The notes: generated by a model not told the origin, from the letters alone. Shown: positions 26,834-35,109, counted from the stretch's first letter. The stretch is 49,127 bases of DNA from Ilumatobacteraceae bacterium (GCA_024643255.1 JAHENF010000004.1:1-49127); one strand, 5' to 3'. A program made the numbers and translations.

Positions 26834-27171
26834 TCGACCGGATCCGCCAACGCGACGCATTCATCCGCCTTCGGCGAGACGGCGTCCGCGTGCGGATCGA
26901 TCCGCTGTGGTGCTCGTTCGTTCCCGATTCCGAGGTGGTTCCACCTCAAGTGGCCTTCGCCATCGGTCGCGCCACTGGGTCCGCCGTGCAGCGCAATCGA
27001 CTTCGGCGTCGGCTGCGGGCGATTCTGCGCGATTCCGACGTCCCGGCCGGACTGCTGCTGATCGGCGCGAGTACTCGTGTGAACGAACATACATTCGCCG
27101 AGCTCGAACAGTGCGTTCGATCGCTGATCCCCAAGATGGTCGCCCGATCGACGACGACACTCGTACGATGA
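26830..27171 (+). CDS. rnpA: Ribonuclease P protein component
   Basis: The 113-residue protein starts at TTG 26830, overlapping the rpmH stop by four bases. The conserved core is [16 protein letters not shown] (RNR motif), which binds P RNA and the pre-tRNA leader. It is coupled to rpmH and its stop overlaps the yidD ATG. An earlier in-frame extension is shadow sequence of rpmH and was rejected. Confidence 0.93.
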   Translation: MIDRIRQRDAFIRLRRDGVRVRIDPLWCSFVPDSEVVPPQVAFAIGRATGSAVQRNRLRRRLRAILRDSDVPAGLLLIGASTRVNEHTFAELEQCVRSLIPKMVARSTTTLVR

Positions 27172-27440
27172 CCGCGACGCAGCGAGGTGCCCTGCGGTGC
27201 ATCGAGGCCTACCAGCGAGCGTTCGCCGGCCGGCCGTCGCCGTGTCGCTTCTTTCCGACCTGTTCTGTCTATGCCCACGAGGCCTACGAGGTGCACGGCA
27301 CCGTCCGCGGCTCGTGGTTGACCCTGCGACGGCTGGTGCGCTGCCGACCGCTGGGACCATCGGGTTTCGACCCGGTGCCCGAGCCGCACCCGGCAGGTCA
27401 TGCCGCCCATCCGATGCCCCACGTCCAGAAGGACTCCTGA
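27168..27440 (+). CDS. yidD: YidD membrane protein insertion efficiency factor
   Basis: The 90-residue protein starts at ATG 27168, overlapping rnpA (ATGA). CRFFPTCSVYAHEAYEVHG and RGSWLTLRRLVRCRPLGPSGFDPVP are the YidD (DUF37, haemolytic-domain) signature with three conserved cysteines. It assists YidC/Sec membrane insertion and lies between rnpA and yidC, as is usual. Confidence 0.95.
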   Translation: MTATQRGALRCIEAYQRAFAGRPSPCRFFPTCSVYAHEAYEVHGTVRGSWLTLRRLVRCRPLGPSGFDPVPEPHPAGHAAHPMPHVQKDS

Positions 27441-27443
27441 GCG

Positions 27444-28583
27444 ATGTTCGAAATCCCCGCCGCGCTGTTGTCGTGGTTCTACGGCTTCACCACCAGCTAC
27501 ATCCTCGCCATCGCCCTGATCGCCGTGGTCGTGATGGCGATCACCACGCCGTTGACGCTCAAGAGCACCAAGGGAATGCTCGAGATGCAGCGGTTGGCGC
27601 CCGAGATGCGCAAGTTGCAGAACGAGTATCGCAACGACCGCACGAAGCTCAACGAAGAGATGATGAAGCTCTACCAGGAGCACAAGGTCAATCCCATGGC
27701 CTCGTGTCTTCCGCTGGTGGCGCAGATGCCGGTGTTCATCATCATGTTCCGCGTCCTGCGCGGCCTGACGTATGCGCCGCGTGGCTCGGCTCGACCGGTG
27801 GCCGACGCGGTCTGGGCAGCGTTCCAGCGTCCTGAGGAGGTCGCCGATCCGGGATTCATCCCCCGCTATCTGTCGTTCGACTCTGCGCTGTACAAGTCGT
27901 TGTACGGCAAGCACGAGATGATGTCGTTGGGTCTCGATCTGTCGAAGTCCGCCGCGATCGAGATCACCAACGGCTTCGTCGCCGCACTCCCCTACGTGCT
28001 GCTCGTGGTCGTGCTCGGCGCCCTCTACTTCGTCCAGCAGCGCATGGTCGCTGCCCGGGCCTCGATCAGCCCGACGATGTCGGCCGGCCAGCAGAAGCTG
28101 ATGCAGTACCTGCCGGTCTTCTTCGCGGTCTTCCAGATCTTCTTCCTGTCGGCCCTCGTCGTCTACTACATCTTCCAGACGTTGCTGCGCATCGCCCAGC
28201 AGGCCTACATCACCCGGGCGTTCTACGGCCATGACGAATCCCTCGGCCGCCAGGCGCAACGCGCCGGTGAGGCAGCGCGCGAAGAGGCGAAGAAGAACGG
28301 TGAGACCGGCGGGATGTTCTCGCAGGCCAAGCGCGACCTCGGGGCATCCTCCGGATCGACCTCGAAGAAGTCGTCGACGCCGTCCAAGCCGTCCAAGAAG
28401 GACGCGACCCCTGCGGTGAGCAAGGATGTCACGAGCAAGCGTGTCACCCCGCCGAAGAATCGTCCGACACCGTCGGCCAACGCGAAGGGGCGTCCGACAC
28501 CGACGCGCCAGCAGGCTGAGGCCGACAAGGCCAAGGCGGCGAAGGCCGCGAAGTCCACGAAGCCGACGAAGAAGTCGAACTGA
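27444..28583 (+). CDS. yidC: YidC/Oxa1 membrane insertase
   Basis: This 379-residue protein has TYSYI-like first helix (FTTSYILAIALIAVVVMAITTPLTL), a cytoplasmic coiled loop with KLQNEYRNDRTKLNEEMMKLYQEHKVNP, then helices with CLPLVAQMPVFIIMFRVLRG. YLPVFFAVFQIFFLSALVVYYIFQTLLRIAQQ is the conserved C-terminal insertase helix. Quoted parts are: PLVAQMPVFIIMFRVLRG and YLPVFFAVFQIFFLSALVVY. The last ~95 residues are a Lys/Ser/Thr/Pro-rich cytoplasmic tail, like those that bind ribosomes in actinobacteria. It inserts membrane proteins with SecYEG or alone. Confidence 0.95.
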   Translation: MFEIPAALLSWFYGFTTSYILAIALIAVVVMAITTPLTLKSTKGMLEMQRLAPEMRKLQNEYRNDRTKLNEEMMKLYQEHKVNPMASCLPLVAQMPVFIIMFRVLRGLTYAPRGSARPVADAVWAAFQRPEEVADPGFIPRYLSFDSALYKSLYGKHEMMSLGLDLSKSAAIEITNGFVAALPYVLLVVVLGALYFVQQRMVAARASISPTMSAGQQKLMQYLPVFFAVFQIFFLSALVVYYIFQTLLRIAQQAYITRAFYGHDESLGRQAQRAGEAAREEAKKNGETGGMFSQAKRDLGASSGSTSKKSSTPSKPSKKDATPAVSKDVTSKRVTPPKNRPTPSANAKGRPTPTRQQAEADKAKAAKAAKSTKPTKKSN

Positions 28584-28631
28584 TGTCCCCGGCAGCGGTG
28601 TCCGCTGCCCGAACCAGAAAGTGAACGATCC

Positions 28632-29477
28632 ATGGAGTGGGTAGAAACCACCGCGAAGACCATCGATGCGGCCCGTGAGGCGGCCCTCGATCAACTGGGC
28701 GTCGCCGCCGATGAAGCCGAATTCGACGTGATCGAAGAACCACGACCGGGCTTGTTCGGGCGGGTTCGAGGCGAAGCACGCCTCCGCGCACGGGTTCGGC
28801 CCGCACAGGTGCGCCCGAAGCAGGAACGCCGTCGGCGGAGCAAGTCCGACAAGTCCGACAAGCCGGCCACGTCCGAAACGTCGGACAGCACCGAGGAGTC
28901 GTCGACACCGGCGACCTCGTCCACCCCGAAATCCGCGCCGCCACGGGCGCGCCGTCAGACCAGCAACAAGCGTAACGAGGAGCCGACCATGACCAACGAC
29001 GATCGACCCGAGTCCACGGTGACCCCCGACGAGGTCGGCGCCGCTGCGGTGTCCTTCATGGAGGGGCTCACCTCGGCATTCGGTTCCCCGGCTGAGGTCG
29101 CGGTCACGGTCGATGGCATCGAGCTCGAGGTGACGGTCACCGGCACCGAGCTCGGCCTGCTCGTGGGCCCCGGCGGCAGGACGCTGAACGCGGTGCAGGA
29201 TCTCGCACGGGTCGCGGCGCAGCGCCGTCTCGGCGATCACGAGACCCGGTTGCGTGTCGACGTCGCCGGATACCGCGAGCGTCGCGAAGCCGCATTGTCG
29301 GCCTTCGCCCGTGATGTCGCCGAGCAGGTGCGCACCTCCGGCACGGCTCGTTCGCTCGAGCCGATGACGTCGTCGGACCGCAAGGTGATCCACGATGTGT
29401 TGAACGAGATCGACGGTGTCAGCACCCGTTCGGTCGGCGAAGACCCGGACCGTCGCATCATCGTCGATCCGGCCTGA
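28632..29477 (+). CDS. jag: Jag/KhpB RNA-binding protein
   Basis: The 281-residue protein has a Jag_N domain (MEWVETTAKTIDAAREAALD and FDVIEEPRPGLFGRVRGEA). A Ser/Thr/Lys-rich linker follows at residues 75-125. The KH domain has GLLVGPGGRTLNAVQDLARV (a GxxGRTL loop), and the R3H domain has RSLEPMTSSDRKVIHDVLNE. KhpB binds RNA and controls cell division and elongation in Gram-positives. It sits immediately after yidC, the conserved arrangement. Confidence 0.94.
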   Translation: MEWVETTAKTIDAAREAALDQLGVAADEAEFDVIEEPRPGLFGRVRGEARLRARVRPAQVRPKQERRRRSKSDKSDKPATSETSDSTEESSTPATSSTPKSAPPRARRQTSNKRNEEPTMTNDDRPESTVTPDEVGAAAVSFMEGLTSAFGSPAEVAVTVDGIELEVTVTGTELGLLVGPGGRTLNAVQDLARVAAQRRLGDHETRLRVDVAGYRERREAALSAFARDVAEQVRTSGTARSLEPMTSSDRKVIHDVLNEIDGVSTRSVGEDPDRRIIVDPA

Positions 29478-29532
29478 CGTCCTCCTCTGTGATCGGGGTC
29501 AGTGACCGGGCGCCGAGTCATCGAGTGGCCCG

Positions 29533-30084
29533 GTGACTGACGAACTCGCCTTGACCGGGGCGCTGACCGAATCCCAGCGATTGGGGTTTCTCGGCAGCCG
29601 GCCGATCGAGGAGGTCATCGAGCACGCACGGGCCTTCGTCGCCGGCCTCGGGGCGGTCGAGCGTGGCGGTCGAGTGATCGATCTCGGGTCGGGTGGTGGC
29701 GTCCCCGGCCTGGTGATCGCCCATGATCGGCCGGATCTCCCAGTGACGCTGCTCGATCGGCGAACCAAGCGCACCGATTTCCTCGAGCGGATGGTACGGC
29801 GTCTCGGCTGGGACGAGCGGGTGTCGGTGATCGCTGGGGACGTCGCTGATTTCGATCCCCACCCGCGCTTCGATGCGGCGGTGGCCCGCGGGTTCGGCCC
29901 ACCAGCTCAGACGCTGCGGGTCGCGGCGTCGATGGTGCGCCCTGGCGGCATCGTCGTGATCAGCGAACCACCGCACGGGGATCGGTGGGACCCTGATGTC
30001 GTCACCGCGTTGCACGTCGAACGCGTCGCCGCCCCCGATACCACGGGCCGTGTGGCGGTGTTCCTCCGTCTGGCCGACACGTGA
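29533..30084 (+). CDS. rsmG: 16S rRNA m7G527 methyltransferase RsmG (GidB)
   Basis: The 183-residue protein starts at GTG 29533. RVIDLGSGGGVPGLVIAHDRPDLPVTLLDRR (SAM motif I: VIDLGSGGGVPGLVIA) and FDAAVARGFG are RsmG-like. Its length is below the usual 200-210, mainly because the N-terminal region is short. It methylates G527 of 16S rRNA and lies in the jag-rsmG-parA order usual near origins. Loss in other bacteria gives low-level streptomycin resistance. Confidence 0.88.
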   Translation: MTDELALTGALTESQRLGFLGSRPIEEVIEHARAFVAGLGAVERGGRVIDLGSGGGVPGLVIAHDRPDLPVTLLDRRTKRTDFLERMVRRLGWDERVSVIAGDVADFDPHPRFDAAVARGFGPPAQTLRVAASMVRPGGIVVISEPPHGDRWDPDVVTALHVERVAAPDTTGRVAVFLRLADT

Positions 30085-30130
30085 ACCGCGTGCATCGAGG
30101 GGACACCAACCCTCATGTACCGCGTGACGA

Positions 30131-30146
30131 TGTTCCACGTGAAACA
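30131..30146. promoter_or_regulatory. parS site 1
   Basis: TGTTCCACGTGAAACA is a near-perfect 16-bp ParB-binding palindrome (one position away from TGTTTCACGTGAAACA, at the base tolerated in the consensus). It lies between rsmG and parA. Confidence 0.93.
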
Positions 30147-30195
30147 TCCTCATCCGGTATCTGAGGGCCCGGACGAGGGGTGAGCGGCGAGCGCT

Positions 30196-30204
30196 TGTGG
30201 ACAT
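30196..30204 (-). promoter_or_regulatory. DnaA box-like TGTGGACAT
   Basis: A single-mismatch DnaA box ends exactly where the second parS begins, sharing base 30204. The same 9-mer occurs in the dnaA upstream region at 26415-26423. Confidence 0.45.
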
Positions 30205-30219
30205 GTTTCACGTGAAACT
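30204..30219. promoter_or_regulatory. parS site 2
   Basis: TGTTTCACGTGAAACT matches the parS consensus at 15 of 16 positions. It sits 58 bases after the first site and about 100 bases before the parA start, so ParB binding could also repress parAB. Confidence 0.93.
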
Positions 30220-30315
30220 TCGTCGCAAATGCTTGTTTCGACCCAGTGGGTGCGACAGAGTGGGAGCATCGCGACAGGAACTCCCATCCTGTTGCACGTT
30301 CGTACTGGAGTATTC

Positions 30316-31170
30316 GTGTCGGATCATGACGCCTCGGCGTCCGTTTCCCCGGAGTCACCCGTTGACCCGGACCCATCACCTCAGACGCCTCGCGATCGGC
30401 ATCCCCTGCCGCGGATCATGGCGCTCGCCAACCAGAAGGGTGGCGTGGGCAAGACGACCACGACCGTGAATCTCGGTGCGGCGCTCGCCGACATGGGCCT
30501 TCGGACGTTGATCATCGACCTCGACCCGCAGGGAAACGCCTCGACGGGCTTGGGTATCGAGAATCGTGGACTCGAGCATTCGATGTATCACGTGCTGATG
30601 CACGAGGAGCCACTCGAGAACGTCGTCGAACCCACCGACGTCCGCAACCTGTTCGTGGCGCCGGCGTCACTCGATCTGGCGGGCGCGGAGATCGAGCTCG
30701 TGCCGGCGTTCAGCCGTGAACAGCGGCTGAAGCGGGCGATCGATGCGGTGCTCGACGACTACGACTACGTGTTGATCGACTGCCCGCCCTCGCTGGGACT
30801 GCTGACGGTGAACGGTCTGGCGGCGGCGAGTGAGGTCATGGTGCCGATCCAGTGCGAGTACTACGCACTCGAAGGGCTGGGACAGTTGTTGCGCAACGTC
30901 GATCTCGTCAAGCGCAACCTGAACCCGACACTCGACCTCAGTACCATCTTGTGTGTGATGTACGACGCCCGCACCAAGTTGTCGGGCCAAGTGGTCAGTG
31001 AGGTTCGCGAACACTTCGGCGACAAGGTGTTGAAGTCGGTGATCCCCCGTTCGGTGCGACTCTCCGAGGCACCATCGTTCGGACAGCCGATCACGACGTT
31101 CGACCCGACGTCACGAGGGGCGATCGCGTATCGGGATGCCGCACGGGAGGTGCACCATGGCTCGATCTAG
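30316..31170 (+). CDS. parA: Chromosome-partitioning ATPase ParA
   Basis: This 284-residue protein has the deviant Walker A KGGVGKTTTT (near residue 41), LIIDLDPQGNAST, and YVLIDCPPSLGLLT Walker B. IPRSVRLSEAPSFGQPI completes the ParA/Soj family. I chose GTG 30316, with GGAG five bases upstream, over a more distant ATG at 30229; this still leaves a 33-residue Pro/Ser-rich extension before the P-loop. The last 14 bases overlap parB. The two parS sites upstream suggest local autoregulation. Confidence 0.95.
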   Translation: MSDHDASASVSPESPVDPDPSPQTPRDRHPLPRIMALANQKGGVGKTTTTVNLGAALADMGLRTLIIDLDPQGNASTGLGIENRGLEHSMYHVLMHEEPLENVVEPTDVRNLFVAPASLDLAGAEIELVPAFSREQRLKRAIDAVLDDYDYVLIDCPPSLGLLTVNGLAAASEVMVPIQCEYYALEGLGQLLRNVDLVKRNLNPTLDLSTILCVMYDARTKLSGQVVSEVREHFGDKVLKSVIPRSVRLSEAPSFGQPITTFDPTSRGAIAYRDAAREVHHGSI

Positions 31171-32056
31171 TGGCCTCGGCAAAGGCCTGAGTTCCATCAT
31201 TCCCACCGCGGAGCGCCCGGAGGGCGATGATCCGGCGTCGGCGGCGATCCTGGCGGACATCCCGATCAGCGCCATCACGCCGAATCCGAATCAACCGCGC
31301 GTGCACTTCGACGAAGAGAGCCTCAGTGAGCTGACGGCGTCGGTGGCGGAGATGGGCGTACTCCAGCCGGTCCTGATCCGGCCACTCGGTGAGCACACCT
31401 ACGAGTTGATCGCCGGTGAACGCCGGTGGCGAGCGGCACAACGCGCAGGCCTCACGACGATTCCCGCGGTGATTCGCACCACCGACGACGCGAGTTCGGT
31501 CGAGCAGGCGCTCGTCGAGAACCTGCACCGTCAGGACCTCACCGCACTGGAGGAAGCTGCTGCCTATCAGCAGTTGATCGACGACTTCGGGCTGACCCAC
31601 GATCAGGTGTCGTCACGGGTGGGCAAGAGTCGCTCGGCGATCACCAACAGTCTGCGCCTGCTCGGTCTGCCCCCTGCGGTGCAACGCCTGCTCGCCGATG
31701 GGCAGTTGTCGGCCGGGCATGCCCGGGCACTGCTCGGCACGCCGGACCGCTCACGACAGGAGTCACTCGCTCGCGAGGCGGTCGCCAACGGGTGGTCCGT
31801 GCGCATGGTCGAGGATGCTGTTCGGCGCGAGGTTGGTGAGCCCGCCCCGACGACGGGATCGATCGACGGCGCGGGATTGACCCCGGCGACCAAGCTCCGC
31901 CCGCCCGGCCTCCTCGAACTCGAGAACCTCCTGGCCGAACAACTCGACACGCGAGTGAGTGTGCAGATGTCCGCCAAGCGCGGTCGCGTCAGCATCGACT
32001 TCGCCGATCTCGAGGACCTCGAACGCATCTATCGCGTCATCGCCGGCGCGCCATGA
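31157..32056 (+). CDS. parB: Chromosome-partitioning protein ParB
   Basis: The 299-residue protein starts at ATG 31157 with GGGAGG behind it, overlapping parA by 14 bases. ITPNPNQPRVHFDEESLSELT and LIAGERRWRAAQRAGL give the CTP-binding domain (GERRxRA). The helix-turn-helix LTHDQVSSRVGKSRSAITNSLRLL recognises parS. The C-terminal clamp dimer domain follows. It loads onto the parS sites just upstream. Confidence 0.96.
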   Translation: MARSSGLGKGLSSIIPTAERPEGDDPASAAILADIPISAITPNPNQPRVHFDEESLSELTASVAEMGVLQPVLIRPLGEHTYELIAGERRWRAAQRAGLTTIPAVIRTTDDASSVEQALVENLHRQDLTALEEAAAYQQLIDDFGLTHDQVSSRVGKSRSAITNSLRLLGLPPAVQRLLADGQLSAGHARALLGTPDRSRQESLAREAVANGWSVRMVEDAVRREVGEPAPTTGSIDGAGLTPATKLRPPGLLELENLLAEQLDTRVSVQMSAKRGRVSIDFADLEDLERIYRVIAGAP

Positions 32057-32219
32057 TGCTCCCCGTGATCCTCGCTGTGAGCTGACAACCCTCGACGTGC
32101 CTCGACACCGACCTCAGGGTGGTCATCCTCAGGTCGCGCGTGAGCGTGAGGTCGGGGTGGCAGATGAACGCGAAGCGTCATGATTGCCTGCGCGTTACCC
32201 TCCGTTTACCCACTATCAG

Positions 32220-32233
32220 TGAGCACGTGCTCA
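32220..32233. repeat. 14-bp palindrome TGAGCACGTGCTCA
   Basis: It is a perfect palindrome with the CACGTG core shared by parS, but with different flanks (GAG/CTC instead of TTT/AAA). It lies 164 bases after parB. It could be a degenerate ParB-type site or a separate regulator's site. Confidence 0.4.
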
Positions 32234-32257
32234 ACGTGTGGTCGAGACAAACCCACA

Positions 32258-32281
32258 AGCTGTGCGCAAAGCTGTGGACAA
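32258..32281. repeat. Two tandem 12-bp units, the second a perfect DnaA box
   Basis: AGCTGTGCGCAA at 32258-32269 is followed directly by AGCTGTGGACAA at 32270-32281. The second contains TGTGGACAA, a perfect DnaA box in reverse. The rest of the 281-base convergent gap between parB and cwlM has no other gene or recognisable element besides the palindrome at 32220. Confidence 0.5.
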
Positions 32282-32337
32282 CACCCGTGTGCCGCAATAT
32301 CGCCTGGATACTGCCGGTGTCGGGGTGTGCGCGGCGG

Positions 32338-33339
32338 TCAGTTGGTCGTCGAGTCGGGTGGCCGATCGGTCACCGGAGACGAGGCCCAGGCAGCGATCGC
32401 GGTGACGAGCGCACCGGTGATCGCATCGGTGGCGTCGACGACCTCCCGGACCGGCCCGAGCGAGCACAGGACCGCGGGCATGCGGGTCTCACGCAAGACC
32501 GCGAGACGCATGCCGCGCAGCTCGGGAGCGACCTCGAGGACGTGCTCGAGCTGGTCGACCGCCTGTGATGCGAGCGTCCGACCGCCCACCGACTCGAACG
32601 TGGGTACCGCAAAATACGAGACGATCGAACGATCGTCCGATCGGGCCTCGAAACCGATGTACACGGTGGCACCGAACCGGTTCGCCGCCGCCGCATGAGC
32701 GCCGGCTTCGTACTCGTCGGTCGACATGACCGTGGCGCCTGCATCGCGCAGTGCCTTGGAGAGTGATCGGCTGATCGAGCTGAGGCCCCCGAACTGTCCC
32801 ACGACGATGCGCAGGGTGCGCAGCGACGTGTGCACGGTCATCGACTCGTTCTCGCGCACGACGGCGACGCCAGGGCCGGTACCGCTCTGCCTGCTCACGA
32901 GCTCGAGCATGCGCACGGTGTGCGCACCGCAGACACCGTCGGGCGTCAAGCCGGAATTCCGCTGGAAATCCTCGAGCGCTCGGGCCGTGGCCGGCCCCAT
33001 GATCCCGTCGGGGCGACCACAGTCGAAGCCGAGGTGGTTGAGCGCCGACTGCAGCGCCACGACGTCGTCACCGCGCTGCTGAGGTGCATTGAGCTTCAGC
33101 AACCGGTCGCCGAGCGTCCAACCGGCCTCGACCAGTGTCAGCCAGGTCGGCTCGTCGCACGCCCCGCTGACGTGGAGACCGCGTTGTTGCTGGAACGTCG
33201 ACATCGACCGTCTCGTCGACTCGCCGAACACGCCGGCCTCGTCGCCCGCGGAGGGAAAGCCGGCGGCCGCGAGGCGACGCTGGAGGTCGCGAACTGCTTC
33301 TCCACGCTCACCTTCGGTGAGCGGGAGGAGGTTCTTCAG
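32338..33339 (-). CDS. cwlM: CwlM-like peptidoglycan-amidase-fold regulator with degenerate active site
   Basis: If begun at CTG 33339 this is a 333-residue protein. Two peptidoglycan-binding (PGB_1) repeats are visible: one starting GERGEAVRDLQRRLAAAGFP and ending DEPTWLTLVEAG, and one with GDDVVALQSALNHLGFDCGR ending THTVRMLELV-like. The amidase_3-like domain follows, from about residue 170. Its first zinc motif, normally DPGHGG, reads VVGQFGG; the SxHxN region reads YIGFEARSD; the terminal ExGF reads CSLGP. All zinc ligands and the catalytic Glu therefore seem lost. It has no signal peptide. In Mycobacterium, CwlM is a cytoplasmic, PknB-phosphorylated, non-enzymatic activator of MurA. The trxA-cwlM order is conserved there. 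The usual GTG at 33231 would delete the first repeat. Confidence 0.85.
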   Translation of the reverse strand: MKNLLPLTEGERGEAVRDLQRRLAAAGFPSAGDEAGVFGESTRRSMSTFQQQRGLHVSGACDEPTWLTLVEAGWTLGDRLLKLNAPQQRGDDVVALQSALNHLGFDCGRPDGIMGPATARALEDFQRNSGLTPDGVCGAHTVRMLELVSRQSGTGPGVAVVRENESMTVHTSLRTLRIVVGQFGGLSSISRSLSKALRDAGATVMSTDEYEAGAHAAAANRFGATVYIGFEARSDDRSIVSYFAVPTFESVGGRTLASQAVDQLEHVLEVAPELRGMRLAVLRETRMPAVLCSLGPVREVVDATDAITGALVTAIAAWASSPVTDRPPDSTTN

Positions 33340-33674
33340 GGTGTGGTCGTGAGGAATTCGTCGAGCTCCTGGAGCAGTGCGCCCTTGCTCTTCGCGCCGA
33401 CGAGGCGCTTGGACACCTCACCACCGGAGAACACGAGCAGCGTCGGGATGCTCATCACGTTGTATCGCATCGCGAGGTCGGGATTGTCATCGACGTTGAG
33501 CTTGGCGACGGTGAGGTGCTCGGCCTGCTCGCCTGCGATCTCCTCGAGGATCGGTGCGATCTGCTTGCACGGGCCGCACCACTCGGCCCAGAAATCGACG
33601 ATGACTGGCTTGTCGGAGCCGATGATCGTTTCGTCGAAGGTGTTGGTCGAGAGATTCACAATGCCGTTGGCCAT
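33336..33674 (-). CDS. trxA: Thioredoxin
   Basis: The 112-residue protein carries the WAEWCGPCKQIAPILEEIA redox site and the cis-Pro loop MSIPTLLVFSGGE. An AAGGA precedes the ATG at 33674. The stop overlaps the likely CTG start of cwlM as CTGA. TrxA reduces disulfides in cytoplasmic proteins and is recharged by TrxB, encoded just upstream. Confidence 0.96.
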   Translation of the reverse strand: MANGIVNLSTNTFDETIIGSDKPVIVDFWAEWCGPCKQIAPILEEIAGEQAEHLTVAKLNVDDNPDLAMRYNVMSIPTLLVFSGGEVSKRLVGAKSKGALLQELDEFLTTTP

Positions 33675-33773
33675 GGGAGGTCCTTTCGCAGCCGTGCCGG
33701 GGGTGGCAAGAGTAGACGCAGCTGAACAACCCGCCGGTGACCCGAAACATTCCGGGTCTCTGTCGGCCTCGCG

Positions 33774-34724
33774 TCAGTGGACGTTGGCCTCGAGCCAACG
33801 CTCGGCATCGATGGCCGCCATGCACCCCGAACCGGCCGCGGTGATCGCCTGGCGGTACACGTCGTCCTGCACGTCGCCACAGGCGAACACGCCGTCGACG
33901 TCGGTGTACGACGAATCGGGTTTGGTCACGAGGTAGCCCGTCGTCGGGTCCAAGTCGAGTTGGTCGACGAAGAGGTCGGTGTTCGGACGGTGTCCGATGG
34001 CGACGAACAGTCCGGTGACCGGCAGCGTCGAGACCGAACCGTCGACGGTGCTCGTGAGCTCCACGCCGGTGACGCTCGTCTCGCCGAAGACCTCGGTGAC
34101 CTGCGCATTCCACGCGAACTCGATCTTCGGGTTGGCGAAGGCCCGGTCCTGCATGATCTTGGAGGCGCGCAACTCGTCGCGCCGGTGCACGATGGTGACC
34201 TTGTCGGCGAACTTGGTGAGGAACGTCGCCTCCTCGATCGCGGAGTCACCGCCGCCGACGACTGCGATCTCGTGTCCCCGGAAGAAGAAGCCGTCGCAGG
34301 TGGCGCAGGTCGACAGGCCGTGGCCGATCAGTCGCTGCTCGGCCTCGAGTCCGAGCATCAACGACTGCGCGCCGGTGCTGACGATCACGGCATTCGCGCG
34401 GTACTCGTCATCGCGAATCCAGACCCCGAAGGGGCGCTGCGAGAAGTCGACCCGGGTGACCTTCTCCGTGATGATCTCGGTGCCGAAGCGTTGGGCCTGG
34501 GCGCGCATGTTCGCCATGAGATCGGGGCCCATGATCCCGTCGGGGAAGCCCGGGAAGTTCTCGACCTCGGTCGTCAGCATCAGCTGACCACCGGGTTGAT
34601 CGCTGGAGCTCGATGGTTCGCCCTCGATCAAGAGCGGTGAGAGGTTGGCTCGCGCGGTGTAGATGGCGGCGGTCAGGCCCGCGGGGCCCGAGCCGATGAT
34701 GATGACGTCACGAACGTCGGCCAT
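33774..34724 (-). CDS. trxB: Thioredoxin reductase
   Basis: This 316-residue protein has FAD motif VIIIGSGPAGLTAAIYTARANL, the redox centre CATCDGFFF, and NADPH-binding VVGGGDSAIEEATFL. The final AACGDVQDDVYRQAITAAGSG-type motif reads FACGDVQDDVYRQAITAAG. AAGGAGA lies seven bases before ATG 34724. It re-reduces TrxA with NADPH and lies directly upstream of trxA, matching the mycobacterial trxB2-trxC pair beside sigM. Confidence 0.96.
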   Translation of the reverse strand: MADVRDVIIIGSGPAGLTAAIYTARANLSPLLIEGEPSSSSDQPGGQLMLTTEVENFPGFPDGIMGPDLMANMRAQAQRFGTEIITEKVTRVDFSQRPFGVWIRDDEYRANAVIVSTGAQSLMLGLEAEQRLIGHGLSTCATCDGFFFRGHEIAVVGGGDSAIEEATFLTKFADKVTIVHRRDELRASKIMQDRAFANPKIEFAWNAQVTEVFGETSVTGVELTSTVDGSVSTLPVTGLFVAIGHRPNTDLFVDQLDLDPTTGYLVTKPDSSYTDVDGVFACGDVQDDVYRQAITAAGSGCMAAIDAERWLEANVH

Positions 34725-34769
34725 GGAGGTCTCCTTGTGCGCGTGGTGGGGGTGTGGTCGACGAACCGG

Positions 34770-35096
34770 TCAACTGGCAGCAGCGGTGTTGCGCTTCTTG
34801 AAGAACACGATGCCGGCGATCGTGAACACGCCGCCCACGATGAAGTAACTGAGATAGACCGCTCGCTCCCACGTGGTGACGAGATCGAGCAACGTCTGCA
34901 GACCGCGCATGAGCATCACGAGCGCGACGACGAGCGCGAAGGTTCCCACGATGAGGGCGATCAGACCGAAGACGACGCCCCTGGCGGCATAGACGAGGTT
35001 CTGGGTCGTCTTCGACCGCACGGTGTCGATGAAGCTGACCACCATGTCGGTGGTCTCGGAGGCCCAGTTCGGATCGGTCAGCGGGTTTGCCGGCAT
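34770..35096 (-). CDS. Small two-helix membrane protein
   Basis: This 108-residue protein has two hydrophobic segments: VVFGLIALIVGTFALVVALVML and YLSYFIVGGVFTIAGIVFF, followed by a short basic tail KKRNTAAAS. The amphipathic N-terminus contains WASETTDMVVSFIDTVR. I do not recognise the family; it may be phage-holin-like or YtxH/superfamily-like. It sits between the anti-sigma and trxB genes. The ATG at 35096 is preceded by TAACCT at seven bases. Confidence 0.75.
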   Translation of the reverse strand: MPANPLTDPNWASETTDMVVSFIDTVRSKTTQNLVYAARGVVFGLIALIVGTFALVVALVMLMRGLQTLLDLVTTWERAVYLSYFIVGGVFTIAGIVFFKKRNTAAAS

Positions 35097-35103
35097 GTCG
35101 GCG

Positions 35104-35109
35104 AGGTTA
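35104..35109 (-). promoter_or_regulatory. Candidate -10 element, leaderless start of membrane protein
   Basis: TAACCT on the minus strand ends seven bases before ATG 35096, in the 21-base gap after the anti-sigma stop. It could start a separate transcript toward trxB-trxA-cwlM. Confidence 0.45.

Noticed and set aside
26946-29393. 815-residue minus-strand ORF
   Set aside because: It is antisense to rnpA, yidD, yidC and jag, all recognised.
32620-32637. 18-base palindrome GACGATCG-AA-CGATCGTC
   Set aside because: It lies inside cwlM coding sequence (codons for DDRSIV) and CGATCG is frequent here; likely coding coincidence.
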